Assembly (NCBI GenBank): GCA_963738185.1 | Contig: CAVTVA010000001.1 | Location: 682,001 to 746,000, forward strand | DNA from: AP-15 sp963738185 | GTDB taxonomy: Bacteria > Pseudomonadota > Alphaproteobacteria > ATCC43930 > CGMCC-115725 | Direction: 5' to 3' | Length of the DNA stretch: 64,000 nt | In this document: positions 7,425 to 16,600 of the stretch, in pieces | Layout: every line of letters begins with the position of its first letter | How positions within the stretch are numbered: the stretch's first letter is position 1 | Notes under the pieces: model-generated | Database searches by the model: none | What the model was told of the DNA's origin: nothing | What the model saw: only the letters and a program-made list of their open reading frames with translations | Translations under genes and position numbers: made by a program

Positions 7425-8345
7425 ATGCTTGCTCTCGTCAACACTCCCGGTGCGCCGGCCCCGGTCGAAATCCGCGAGGTGCCCGAGCCGGCGCCGGCAC
7501 CGAACGAGGCGGTGGTCGAGGTGCGCGCCTTTTCGCTGAATCGCGGCGAATTGCGGCTGATGCAGACCCGGCCCGCAGGCTGGCGGCCCGGCCAGGACAT
7601 CAGCGGGGTCGTCGTGCACGCGGCGGCCGACGGCAGCGGTCCCGCAGCTGGCGCGCGGGTGGTGGCACTGACCGACAATGCCGGCTGGGCGCAGCGCGTC
7701 GCGGCGCCGTCGCACCGCATGGCGGCGTTGGCCGACAACGTCAGCTTCGAAGCGGCGGCGGCGCTGCCGGTCGCCGGTCTGACGGCGCTGCGCACCTTGC
7801 GCCACGGCGCGCCGTTGCTTGGCAAGCGGGTGCTGGTCACCGGTGCGGCCGGCGGGGTCGGCCACATGGCGGTGCAGATCGCCGCGCGCTCGGGGGCGCA
7901 TGTGACCGCGATCGTCGGCAACGCCGAGCGCGGCCGGCATGTGCGCGGCGCCGATGCAGTCGTCACCGGCATCGACCAGGCGGAAGGGCGTTTCGCGCTG
8001 ATCCTCGAAGCCGTCGGCGGGGTCTCGCTCGCCGCCGCGGTCGCGCGGATCGAGGCAAGGGGCGCGATCGTCATTTTCGGCAACTCGTCGGGCGAGCCGA
8101 CCCCGATCAATTTCCGCGACTTTGCCGAGCATGCGAACGCCCGCATCCAGAGCTTTTCTTACTTCACCTCCGAGCCTGAGGAGCGGTTTGGCCCCGACTT
8201 GGCGCTGCTGGCTTCGCTGGTGGCCGACGGCTCGCTGCAGCCCGCATTGGTCGAGAGCAGCTGGCGCGACCTGGCTCGGATCGGCCCGCAATTGCGCGAT
8301 CGCCAGATCGCCGGCAAGGCCGTGTTCCGGGTCGAGCATGCCTGA
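7425..8345 (+). CDS. Zinc-independent medium-chain dehydrogenase (quinone oxidoreductase type)
   Basis: A protein of 306 residues with the MDR layout: GroES-like N-terminal half (SLNRGELRLMQ, GQDISGVVVHAA) and a Rossmann half with VTGAAGGVGHMAVQIAARSGA. Catalytic zinc ligands of alcohol dehydrogenases are not visible, pointing to the quinone oxidoreductase/enoyl reductase branch, which uses NADPH. The ATG at 7425 follows GGGGAGGAG with good spacing; the open frame extends five codons further upstream but without a better start. The next gene begins 13 bp downstream, so they are probably one operon. Confidence 0.87.
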   Translation: MLALVNTPGAPAPVEIREVPEPAPAPNEAVVEVRAFSLNRGELRLMQTRPAGWRPGQDISGVVVHAAADGSGPAAGARVVALTDNAGWAQRVAAPSHRMAALADNVSFEAAAALPVAGLTALRTLRHGAPLLGKRVLVTGAAGGVGHMAVQIAARSGAHVTAIVGNAERGRHVRGADAVVTGIDQAEGRFALILEAVGGVSLAAAVARIEARGAIVIFGNSSGEPTPINFRDFAEHANARIQSFSYFTSEPEERFGPDLALLASLVADGSLQPALVESSWRDLARIGPQLRDRQIAGKAVFRVEHA

Positions 8346-8358
8346 AGGGGAGAACAAC

Positions 8359-9345
8359 ATGGCCGCTGACCGCATCCATCTGAGCCTCGCCGAGGCGCGC
8401 GAGCATGCCGAGGGTGCCCTGCGCGGCATTGGCTATGACGATGAGGAAGCCCGTATCCTCGCCGACCACATGCTCGACGCGGCATTGTGCGGCTACGAAT
8501 ATTCGGGGCTGGCGAAAATCTTGAACATCCCCGAGCACCGCCGCTTCAAGCAGCCGCGCCAGCCGATCAGCGTCGTTCGCGAGACCGAGGTTTCGGTGCT
8601 GTACGACGGCGGCAACAATGTCGGCATGCTGGCGATGCACCACGCGACGCGGGCGGCGATCGCCAAGGCTGCGGCACGCGGGTTTTCGGTCGTCGGCGTC
8701 ACCAACAGCTGGATGAGCGGTCGCAGCGCTTATTATTGCGAGATGATCGCCAACTCCGACCTCGTCGGCATCCACACCGCAAGCTCGTCGCGCATGGTCG
8801 CCCCGTTTGGCGGGGCGCGGCCGGCGCTCGGCACCAACCCGATCGCTTTCGGCCTGCCGTCCGCGGACGGGCCGGTCGTGCTCGATATCGGGACTTCGGC
8901 CTTTATGGGCACCGAGCTCGCGCTGCGCGAGCGGCTGGGGCAGCTGTTGCCGGATGGGGTCGCGATCGATTCGCAGGGTCAACCGACGCGCGACCCAAAA
9001 GCGGCCCGGCTGGGGGCGCTATTGCCGTTTGGCGCGTATAAGGGATATGGGCTTGGCTTCATTGTGCAGGCGCTCGGCGTGCTGGCCGGCTCGGGCATGG
9101 ACCCGGGCCAGGATGACGGCTATCTGTTTATCGTGTTCAGCCCAGAGCTGCTGCTGCCGCTCGACCAGCTCAAGCGCGAGGTCAGCGGGCTGGTCGATCG
9201 CATCAAGAGCGTGCCGCGCCAGCCGGGGGTCGACGAAATCCGCATCCCGGGCGAGCGCGCGTTCCGCAGCCGCGAGCGCCTGCGGCGCGACGGCATCGAG
9301 ATCGACCGCCTGGTCTACGACGCGCTCGCAGCGCTCCGCGGGTGA
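8359..9345 (+). CDS. Ldh2 family oxidoreductase (malate/L-lactate/ureidoglycolate dehydrogenase type)
   Basis: A protein of 328 residues of the YlbC/Ldh2 fold, which reduces or oxidises 2-hydroxy/2-keto acids with NAD(P)H. Family landmarks are LADHMLDAALCGYEYSGL, GFSVVGVTNSWMSGR (in place of the usual NSxHxG), APFGGARPALGTNPIAFGLP and PFGAYKGYGLGFIVQ. The ATG at 8359 follows AAGGGGAGAAC. Relative to typical members of about 340-350 residues it is slightly short in the middle. It shares a likely operon with the MDR enzyme upstream. Substrate unknown. Confidence 0.88.
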   Translation: MAADRIHLSLAEAREHAEGALRGIGYDDEEARILADHMLDAALCGYEYSGLAKILNIPEHRRFKQPRQPISVVRETEVSVLYDGGNNVGMLAMHHATRAAIAKAAARGFSVVGVTNSWMSGRSAYYCEMIANSDLVGIHTASSSRMVAPFGGARPALGTNPIAFGLPSADGPVVLDIGTSAFMGTELALRERLGQLLPDGVAIDSQGQPTRDPKAARLGALLPFGAYKGYGLGFIVQALGVLAGSGMDPGQDDGYLFIVFSPELLLPLDQLKREVSGLVDRIKSVPRQPGVDEIRIPGERAFRSRERLRRDGIEIDRLVYDALAALRG

Positions 9346-9381
9346 GCGACGGCGCTGTGTGAAAAAGCTGAGGCGCGGGCG

Positions 9382-10443
9382 ATGACACTGAGACCGGCCC
9401 CGCTGTCGTGGCTGCTGGCGCCGATCCACGTTGCGGCGTTGGCGACTGGGGCGAAATCGTTTCGCGACAACCCGCTGATCGGCAGCCCGACCCTCAATCG
9501 CGCCGGGCTTCATGTCGCGCGGATGCGCCTTGCTCATCGCATGGCTGAGAGGCGTCGCCAAAAGCTGGCGTCGCTGGTTTCCGATGCCGACCGGGCGGCG
9601 TTTGATCGTGACGGGTTTGTCGTCAAGCGCGACTTTTTGCCGGCCTCGGCGTTCGCGGCGTTGCAGCAGCAAGTGTCGGCCTTTGCGGGGCCGGCGCGGC
9701 AGCAGGCCCAGGGCGACGCCATCACCCGGCGCATTGCGTTGGACCGCCGCGCGCTGGCCCGCTTGCCGGCGGTGCGGGCGATGGTCGAGAGCCCGCAATG
9801 GCTCGGTCTCGTCCGCTATATCGGCTCGTTCAGGCTCGAGCCTTTTCTCTACCTGCAGACGATTTTCGCGCAGACCCGCGCGGCGCCGCCCGATCCTCAG
9901 ACCCGGCTGCACGCCGACACCTTTCATCCGACCGTAAAAGCGTGGTTTTTCCTGACCGACGTCGGCGAGGAGGAGGGGCCGTTCATCTATGTTCCGGGCT
10001 CGCATCGGCCGACCCGGCGGCGGCTCGCCTGGGAACGGCGGACGTCGCTGACCGCTGCGCACAGCGCGGATTTTCAAGCCTCGCGCGGCTCGCTGCGCAT
10101 CTCAGCGCCAATGCTGCGGCGTCTCGGCTTTGGCTCGCCCGAGGTGTTCGCCGTCCCCGCGAACACGCTGGTGGTTGCCGATACGGCCGGTTTTCATGCG
10201 CGCGGCATCTCCGCGCATCCCTCGGCTCGAATGGAGATCTGGGCGTACGGCCGCCGCAACCCGTTTTTGCCTTGGCTGGGGCTGGATCCGGCCGCCATGC
10301 CGTTGGTCAAGGGCCGCGCCGTGCCGCTCTATTGGTCGGTGATGGATTTGTGCGAACAGCTCGGGCTCGCTCGCAACCCGTGGCGTCCGGCCGGCACGCT
10401 GACCCCGCTCGGCCCACCCGGCCAATCGGCGCGCGACGCGTGA
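9382..10443 (+). CDS. Phytanoyl-CoA dioxygenase (PhyH) family protein
   Basis: A 353-residue Fe(II)/2-oxoglutarate-dependent oxygenase. The iron triad is visible as RLHADTFHP (HxD, about residue 178) and GFHARG (about residue 272), and the 2-oxoglutarate-binding Arg is likely in SARMEIWAYG. The double-stranded beta-helix core segment WFFLTDVGEEEGPFIYVPGSH is typical. Family members hydroxylate aliphatic chains, including acyl-CoAs and natural-product intermediates. It precedes the PKS by 253 bp on the same strand, and I infer that it hydroxylates the PKS-derived chain. Fumonisin clusters use a 2-oxoglutarate dioxygenase (Fum3) for a hydroxylation. It could instead be an unrelated lipid enzyme. 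Confidence 0.88.
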   Translation: MTLRPAPLSWLLAPIHVAALATGAKSFRDNPLIGSPTLNRAGLHVARMRLAHRMAERRRQKLASLVSDADRAAFDRDGFVVKRDFLPASAFAALQQQVSAFAGPARQQAQGDAITRRIALDRRALARLPAVRAMVESPQWLGLVRYIGSFRLEPFLYLQTIFAQTRAAPPDPQTRLHADTFHPTVKAWFFLTDVGEEEGPFIYVPGSHRPTRRRLAWERRTSLTAAHSADFQASRGSLRISAPMLRRLGFGSPEVFAVPANTLVVADTAGFHARGISAHPSARMEIWAYGRRNPFLPWLGLDPAAMPLVKGRAVPLYWSVMDLCEQLGLARNPWRPAGTLTPLGPPGQSARDA

Positions 10444-10558
10444 CTTTTGGAGGTGCCGAGGCGACAAATTTGGCCGTGGCTCGTCACGCCCGGTGCTTGC
10501 CGCTGCCGCTGGAGGCACTGCATCTGCCGAGTTGTGAAGTTGGGCACATTCGTCTTGG

Positions 10559-10589
10559 TTGACATTGCGTGCGTCATCCGGGGACAAAT
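10559..10589 (+). promoter_or_regulatory. Candidate promoter for the PKS operon
   Basis: A perfect TTGACA hexamer at 10559-10564 lies 133 bp before the PKS start. The best -10 match nearby is weak (ACAAAT at about 10584, spacing 19). The 253-bp gap between the dioxygenase and the PKS is relatively AT-richer than the genes. Offered as a candidate only. Confidence 0.35.
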
Positions 10590-10696
10590 GAGACAGTTTT
10601 GGTGAGCGAAGACCGGTTGCTGCGGGCGCCGGCTCCAGGGGGACGAGGGGGAAATGAACAAAGTTGGTGCTGCTCGGAGGCCACGATCCGGCGGCT

Positions 10697-13600
10697 ATGA
10701 GTGACGGAGCGATCGCGATTGTCGGAGCGTCGTGCCGATTTCCTGGGGCTGATGGGCTGGAGATGTTCTGGCGCCTGCTCGCCTCGGGCGGCGACGCGGT
10801 GTCGGAAATCGGTCCTGACCGGTGGTCGACGCGCTTTTTCTATCACCCGGAGCGCAGCGAGCCCGGCAAAAGCTACACCTGGTCGGCCGGGCTGATCGAC
10901 GGGATCGATCAGTTCGAGCCGGCGTTCTTTGGGATTTCGCCGCGCGAGGCGGTGCAGATGGACCCGCAGCAGCGAGTGCTGCTGGAGCTGGTGTGGCATG
11001 CGCTCGAAGACGCCGGCATTCCGGCTCGCCGGCTCGCCGGCAGCGCCACCGGCGTCTATGTCGGGGCGTCGGCGACCGACTATTCCGATTTGCGGCTCGG
11101 CGACCCGGCCGGGGCCGATTCCTATTTTATGACCGGCAATACGCTGAGCATCCTCGCCAACCGCGTTTCCTATATCTTCGATCTGCGCGGGCCGAGCCTG
11201 ACCATCGACACCGCCTGCTCGTCGTCGCTGGTGGCTCTGCATCACGCCTGCGAAGCGCTCCGCAGCGGCCAGATCTCCGGGGCCATTGTCGGCGGCGTCA
11301 ATCTGCTGCTGACGCCCTACCCGTTCCTCGGCTTCTGTCGCGCCTCGATGCTGTCGCGGCGCGGGCGCTGCTTTGCCTTCGACGAGCGCGCGGACGGCTA
11401 TGTGCGCGCGGAAGGCGGTGGGGTCATTGTGCTCAAGCCGCTCGCTGCCGCGCTCGCTGCCGGCGACCCTATCCGGGCGGTCATCCTGGCGACCGGGACG
11501 AACGCCGACGGCCGCACGATCGGCTTGTCGTTGCCGAGCGAAGCGGCGCAGGCGGCACTGCTGCGCTCGGTCTATGCGCGGGCGGGGATCGCGCCGGATC
11601 GGCTGGCGTTTTTGGAAATGCACGGCACCGGGACGCCGGCCGGCGACCCCGTCGAAGCTGCCGCGGCCGGTCGCGCGCTGGCCCAGCGCCGTGCCGAACC
11701 GCTGCCGATCGGGTCGGTCAAGTCCAACATTGGCCATCTCGAGCCGGCCTCGGGGATGGCCGGGGTGCTGAAGGCGGCGCTGGCGCTCGAGCGCGGGCTC
11801 GTCCCCCCAAGCCTGCATTGCGAGACGCCGAACCCGAACATCGCCTTCGAGGCGCTCAACTTGCGGCTCGTCCGCAATGCCGAAGGGCTGGCGAATGCGC
11901 GCGAGGATCGCTGCGCCGGGATCAATTCGTTTGGGTTTGGCGGCACCAACGCGCATGTCGTGCTGGGGCCGGCGCCGCCGCGCAGCACGGCAGCCGAGCT
12001 GCCTGAGAGCCAGGAGCAAATCCCGCCGCTGCTGGTATCGGCGGCGACCGAGGCCTCGCTGCGTCAGCTGGCCGAGGACTGGCGCCGTCTGCTCGGCGAA
12101 ACCTCGGCCGAGCGCGCGCCGGCGTTGCTGCGCGCGGCCGCGCGCGGTCGCGACCACCACCGCCATCGGCTGGTCGCGCTCGGCCAGGATCGGGCGACGA
12201 CGGCAAGCCGGCTCGACGGGTTTCTGGCAGGCCAGTCGCCGCCGGAACTCGTCACCGGCACGGCAGTCGCGGAAGGCAAGCTCGCCTTTGTATTTTCCGG
12301 GAATGGCGCGCAGTTCCCGGGCATGGGCCGGCGCGCGATGCGTGCGAACGCCGTGTTCCGGGCGGCGGTACGGCAGGTTGACGAGATGCTGCGCCGAGAC
12401 CTTGGCTGGTCGGTGGCCGAGCTGATCGAAGAAGGGGTCGAGGCCGCAGCATTGGCGCGCACCGACGTGGCTCAGCCATTGCTGTTCGCGATCCAGGTCG
12501 GCATCGTCGAGGCGCTGCGCGAGGCAGGTGTCGCGGCGGGCGCTCATTTTGGCCACAGCGTCGGCGAGATCGCCGCCGCCTGGAGCGCCGGGGCGCTGTC
12601 GCTCGCCGATGCCGGGCGCGTCGTGGTCGCCCGCAGCCGCGGCCAGCAGCGCACCCAGGGGGCCGGCCGAATGGCGGCGCTGTCGCTCGCCGCCGATGCG
12701 GCGCGGGATTTTTTGCGCGAATTGGCGAGCCCCGCGGAAATCGCCGCGCTCAACGCGGCAAATTCGGTCACGCTGTCGGGCTCTACCGGGGAGATCGAGC
12801 GGCTCGGCGTCGAGGCGCGCCGCCGCAACCTGTGGTTTCGGGAGCTCGACCTCGATTTCGCGTTCCACTCGGAAAAGATGGACCCGATCCGCGACGAGCT
12901 GCTGGCCGACCTCGCCGGTGTCGCCGCGGCATCGGCCCCGACGCGGCTTGTCTCCACCGTCACCGGAACCGTGATCGACGGGCAGGCGCTCGATGCCGAG
13001 CATTGGTGGCGGAACATCAGGCATCCGGTGCGCTTTGCCGACGCAGCGGCAGTGCTGATCGGCGAGGGCTACCGCATCTTCCTCGAAATCGGCCCAAGCG
13101 CCATTTTGCAATCCTATCTGGCCGATGGATTGCGTGCCGCGGATGCCGAGGGCCGCACCCTGTCCACCCTGTCGCGCAGCGATGGCGATGGCGACCCATT
13201 TCCGCTGATCACGGCGCGCTGCTGCGTGGCCGGGCACGATCTCGTGCAGGCTCGGGATTTTGACGGGCCTCGCGACCCGCGCGGCCTGCCGCTCTACCCA
13301 TGGCAGCGAGAACGGTTCTGGTTCGACCAGACGGTCGAAGCGGCCAACCCCGAGAACCCGCCCTTTGATCATCCATTGCTCGGGTTTCGCCAGAACGGTT
13401 CAGTGCCGCATTGGCTCAATCACCTCGATGAGCGAGTGCTGCCCTGGATCGGCGATCATGCAATCGAGGGGATACCGGTTTTCCCGGCCGCCGCGATCCT
13501 CGAAACCGCCATGGCGACAGCGCGTTGGCGCTGGCCGGACGCGCCGGCCTGGGAAGCGCTCGACGTCGAGATGCGGCGTCCGCTGCCATTCGATCGGGGG

Positions 13601-16600
13601 CGCATGCGCGAGCTGCGCACCACTCTCCTGTCCGAGGATGGCGACTGGGAGCTGGCGAGCCGCGCGCGGCTGTCGAGCGAGCCGGTGACGGTCCACGCGG
13701 TCGGCCGGGTATCCGCCGCATCGGACCTGCGCCCGATGCTGTACTGGGCCGAGGCAGATACCGTCGGCGTGCAGTACCTCGACGGCGACACCCTATACCG
13801 CGCCGCAAAGCGGGCTGGGCTCGATTACGGCTCTCGCTTCAGGACGGTAACATCGGTCGAGATCGCCGCAGAGGACTGCGCAATCGTCAATCTCAACTCG
13901 GCGGCCATCGACAATTCCGCCGATGACTACCTGCTCCATCCCGCCTTGCTCGACGGCGCCTTGCAGGGGTTGCTGGCGGTTCTCATTGCGAGCCGTCAGG
14001 AGATCCCCGGCGTCAGCTATCTGCCCTGGCGCTTCGGCAGGGTGCGGTTCGCGGTGCCGTCGGGGCGCGTGCCACGCACGGCGCGGCTGCGGCTGACGCG
14101 GGTCGGGGTCAGGTCGGTTTCGGCCGACATCGCTCTCTTTGACGAAGCTGGCGCCGCGATCGCCGAACTGGCCGATTGCTGGTTTCGCCGGGTCGAGATG
14201 GCGCGGCGGGACACGGTCGACGAGCGGGTGTTTCGCATCGATTTGGTGCCGGCGCCGCTCGCTCTGTCCGGGCCTCCACCGGTGCTTGAGCGGGCCGGAG
14301 CCATTTTGGCGCGGCTGGCGGCTACGGGGGATCCCGAGTGCGAGCAGCAGGACCAGGGTCCGCTGCTCGACGCGCTGATCGGCGCGGCGGCACTCGACGC
14401 GTTGCGGGGAATTGTCGAGCCGGGCCAGGCTTTCAGGATCGAGCACCTGATCGATTCAGGACGGGTCGCCTCTGGGTCGAGCGGGCTCGCCGGCTCGCTG
14501 CTATGGATGCTGGAACGGCTCGGTGTAGCGGCCGAAGAAGCCGGGGAATGGCGGCTCGATCCAGAGAGCGATTTGCCCGACGCAGCGGAAATCTGGCGGC
14601 TGCTGCTGGCCGAGGCGCCCGAGCTGGTGGCCGAGCTCGCCCTGGTCGCGGCGGCGCTTGAAGCGCTGCCAGAGACCCTCGCGGTCGGGCCGAAGCTCGC
14701 TCCGTCTTTATCGCCGATGGTCGAACAACTGCTCGCGGCTTCGCCGGCGAGCACCGCCGGCGTCGATTTGCTGGGCAATGCGCTGCACGAATTTGCTGCG
14801 GGATGGCCGCGCGGCCGGCCGCTGCGGGTACTCGAGATCGGCGCTGTCGGCGGCACGACGCGCCGCATGCTCGAGAGCCTGGCGCGCAGCGATGCGGCGC
14901 TCGCCTATGTCGCGACCAGCGCTGATCCCGAGCAGGTCGAACGGCTGAGCTTGACTGTGCAATCCTATGCTGGCGCCCGCGCCTGCGCGTGGTTGCCAGG
15001 CGATGGGACGGAAGCCCTCGGACAAGCGGCGTTCGACATCGTTCTCGCCGTCAATGCGTGCACGCTCTTGCAGCTCGACGCGGCATCTCTCCGCTCGATA
15101 GAGGAGCTGCTCGTCGCGGGCGGGCTCCTGGTCGCGGTGGAGCCCGAGCTAAACACCTTCTGGGACGTGGCCTTTGGGCGAGCGGCTGGCTGGTGGGGCG
15201 GAGACCCCTCCTTCGGCCGGGCCTCGCCGCTGCGCGATGGCGAGGGCTGGCGGGCCGAGCTGGATGCAGCGGGCTTCGCATCGACCGGCGCCGCCCGGTG
15301 CTGCTCTACACCGTGGCCGAGCGCGGTGCTCTGGGGAAGCGCGCCGCCCCGCCCGGTCGGCGATGAGGCCGTTGCGCCGCGGCGGCGGGCAGTCGCTCTG
15401 GTCGCCGGCGCGGCGCCGTTGCGACAAGCATTGCGGGATCGGCTGACGGCGGCGGGCCACCGCGAGCTTCCGACGCCCTTTGGCGGGTTTCCGCTGGCCG
15501 CCGACCAGGTTGCCTGGCGCGACGGCGAGACGCCGGAGATTGTTGTGTTCCTGGGCGCGGAGCCGGACGGCGGTGCATCCGCGGCCCAGCAGCTGACCGC
15601 CCTGGCGCGGCTGGCGCACGAGGCGGCGGAACGGCGCGTGGAATTGTGGGTTGTTACCCGCGGTGCGCAGCAGGCGTTATCGACCGGCGCCGACAGCGGT
15701 GCAGCGCTCGCCGGAGCCGCTCTGTGGGGCTTCGCGCGCGTGCTGATGAACGAATTGCCACGGCTAAGCCTTCGGCTGATGGACCTCGCACCCGCCGCCA
15801 CTGTTGTCGAAGCCGCTTGGCAGATCGCGGCCGAGCTGAGCACAGACGCTGGCGAGACCGAAATCGTCTGGACAGAGCACGGGCGCCATGTGCTGCGGCT
15901 GCGCCCCGGATTGCCGTCGCGGCGCGCGGCCAGGTCGGACCTATTGACCTTGGCGAGCAGCCGTGCCGGCGGGCTTGATGCGCTTGGCTGGGAGCTGCGG
16001 GAGCCGCGAGCCCTGGGGCCGGGCGAGGTCGAGATCGACGTCCATGCCGCCGGGCTCAATTTCCGCGACATGATGTGGGCGATGGGGCTGTTGCCCGAAG
16101 AGGCGCTGATCGACGGCTTTGCCGGCCCGAGCTTTGGGCTCGAATGTGCCGGGATTGTGCGTGCCCTGGGCCCGGGGGTGAACGATTTGGCGGTCGGCGA
16201 CCGGGTTACCGCGTTTGCGCCGGCGGCATTGAGCACCCGGGTTGTCACCATCGCCGATGCGGTGGCGCCGATCCCGCCCGACATCGGCTTCGCCGCCGCC
16301 GCGACATTGCCGGTCACCTTTGTCACCGCCATCTACGCCCTCGGTCATCTGGCGCAGCTCGCTCCGGGCGAGCATGTGCTGATCCATTCCGCCGCCGGCG
16401 GCGTCGGGCTGGCGGCGATCCAATACGCCAAGCACCGGGGTGCCATCGTCATCGCCACCGCCGGATCCGAAGTCAAACGGGCGTTTCTGCGGCTGGCCGG
16501 CGCCGATTATGTGCTCGATTCGCGCGATCTTGCTTTTGCCGATGCGGTGCGCGAGCTCACCCTGGGGCACGGGGTGGACGTGGTGCTGAATTCGCTCAGC

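Noticed and set aside
10574..13372. A 932-codon open frame on the minus strand
   Set aside because: It lies antisense to the PKS; its composition (Arg, Ala, Gly, Gln-rich, no domain) is that of a GC-rich shadow frame, while the plus strand shows clear PKS domains.
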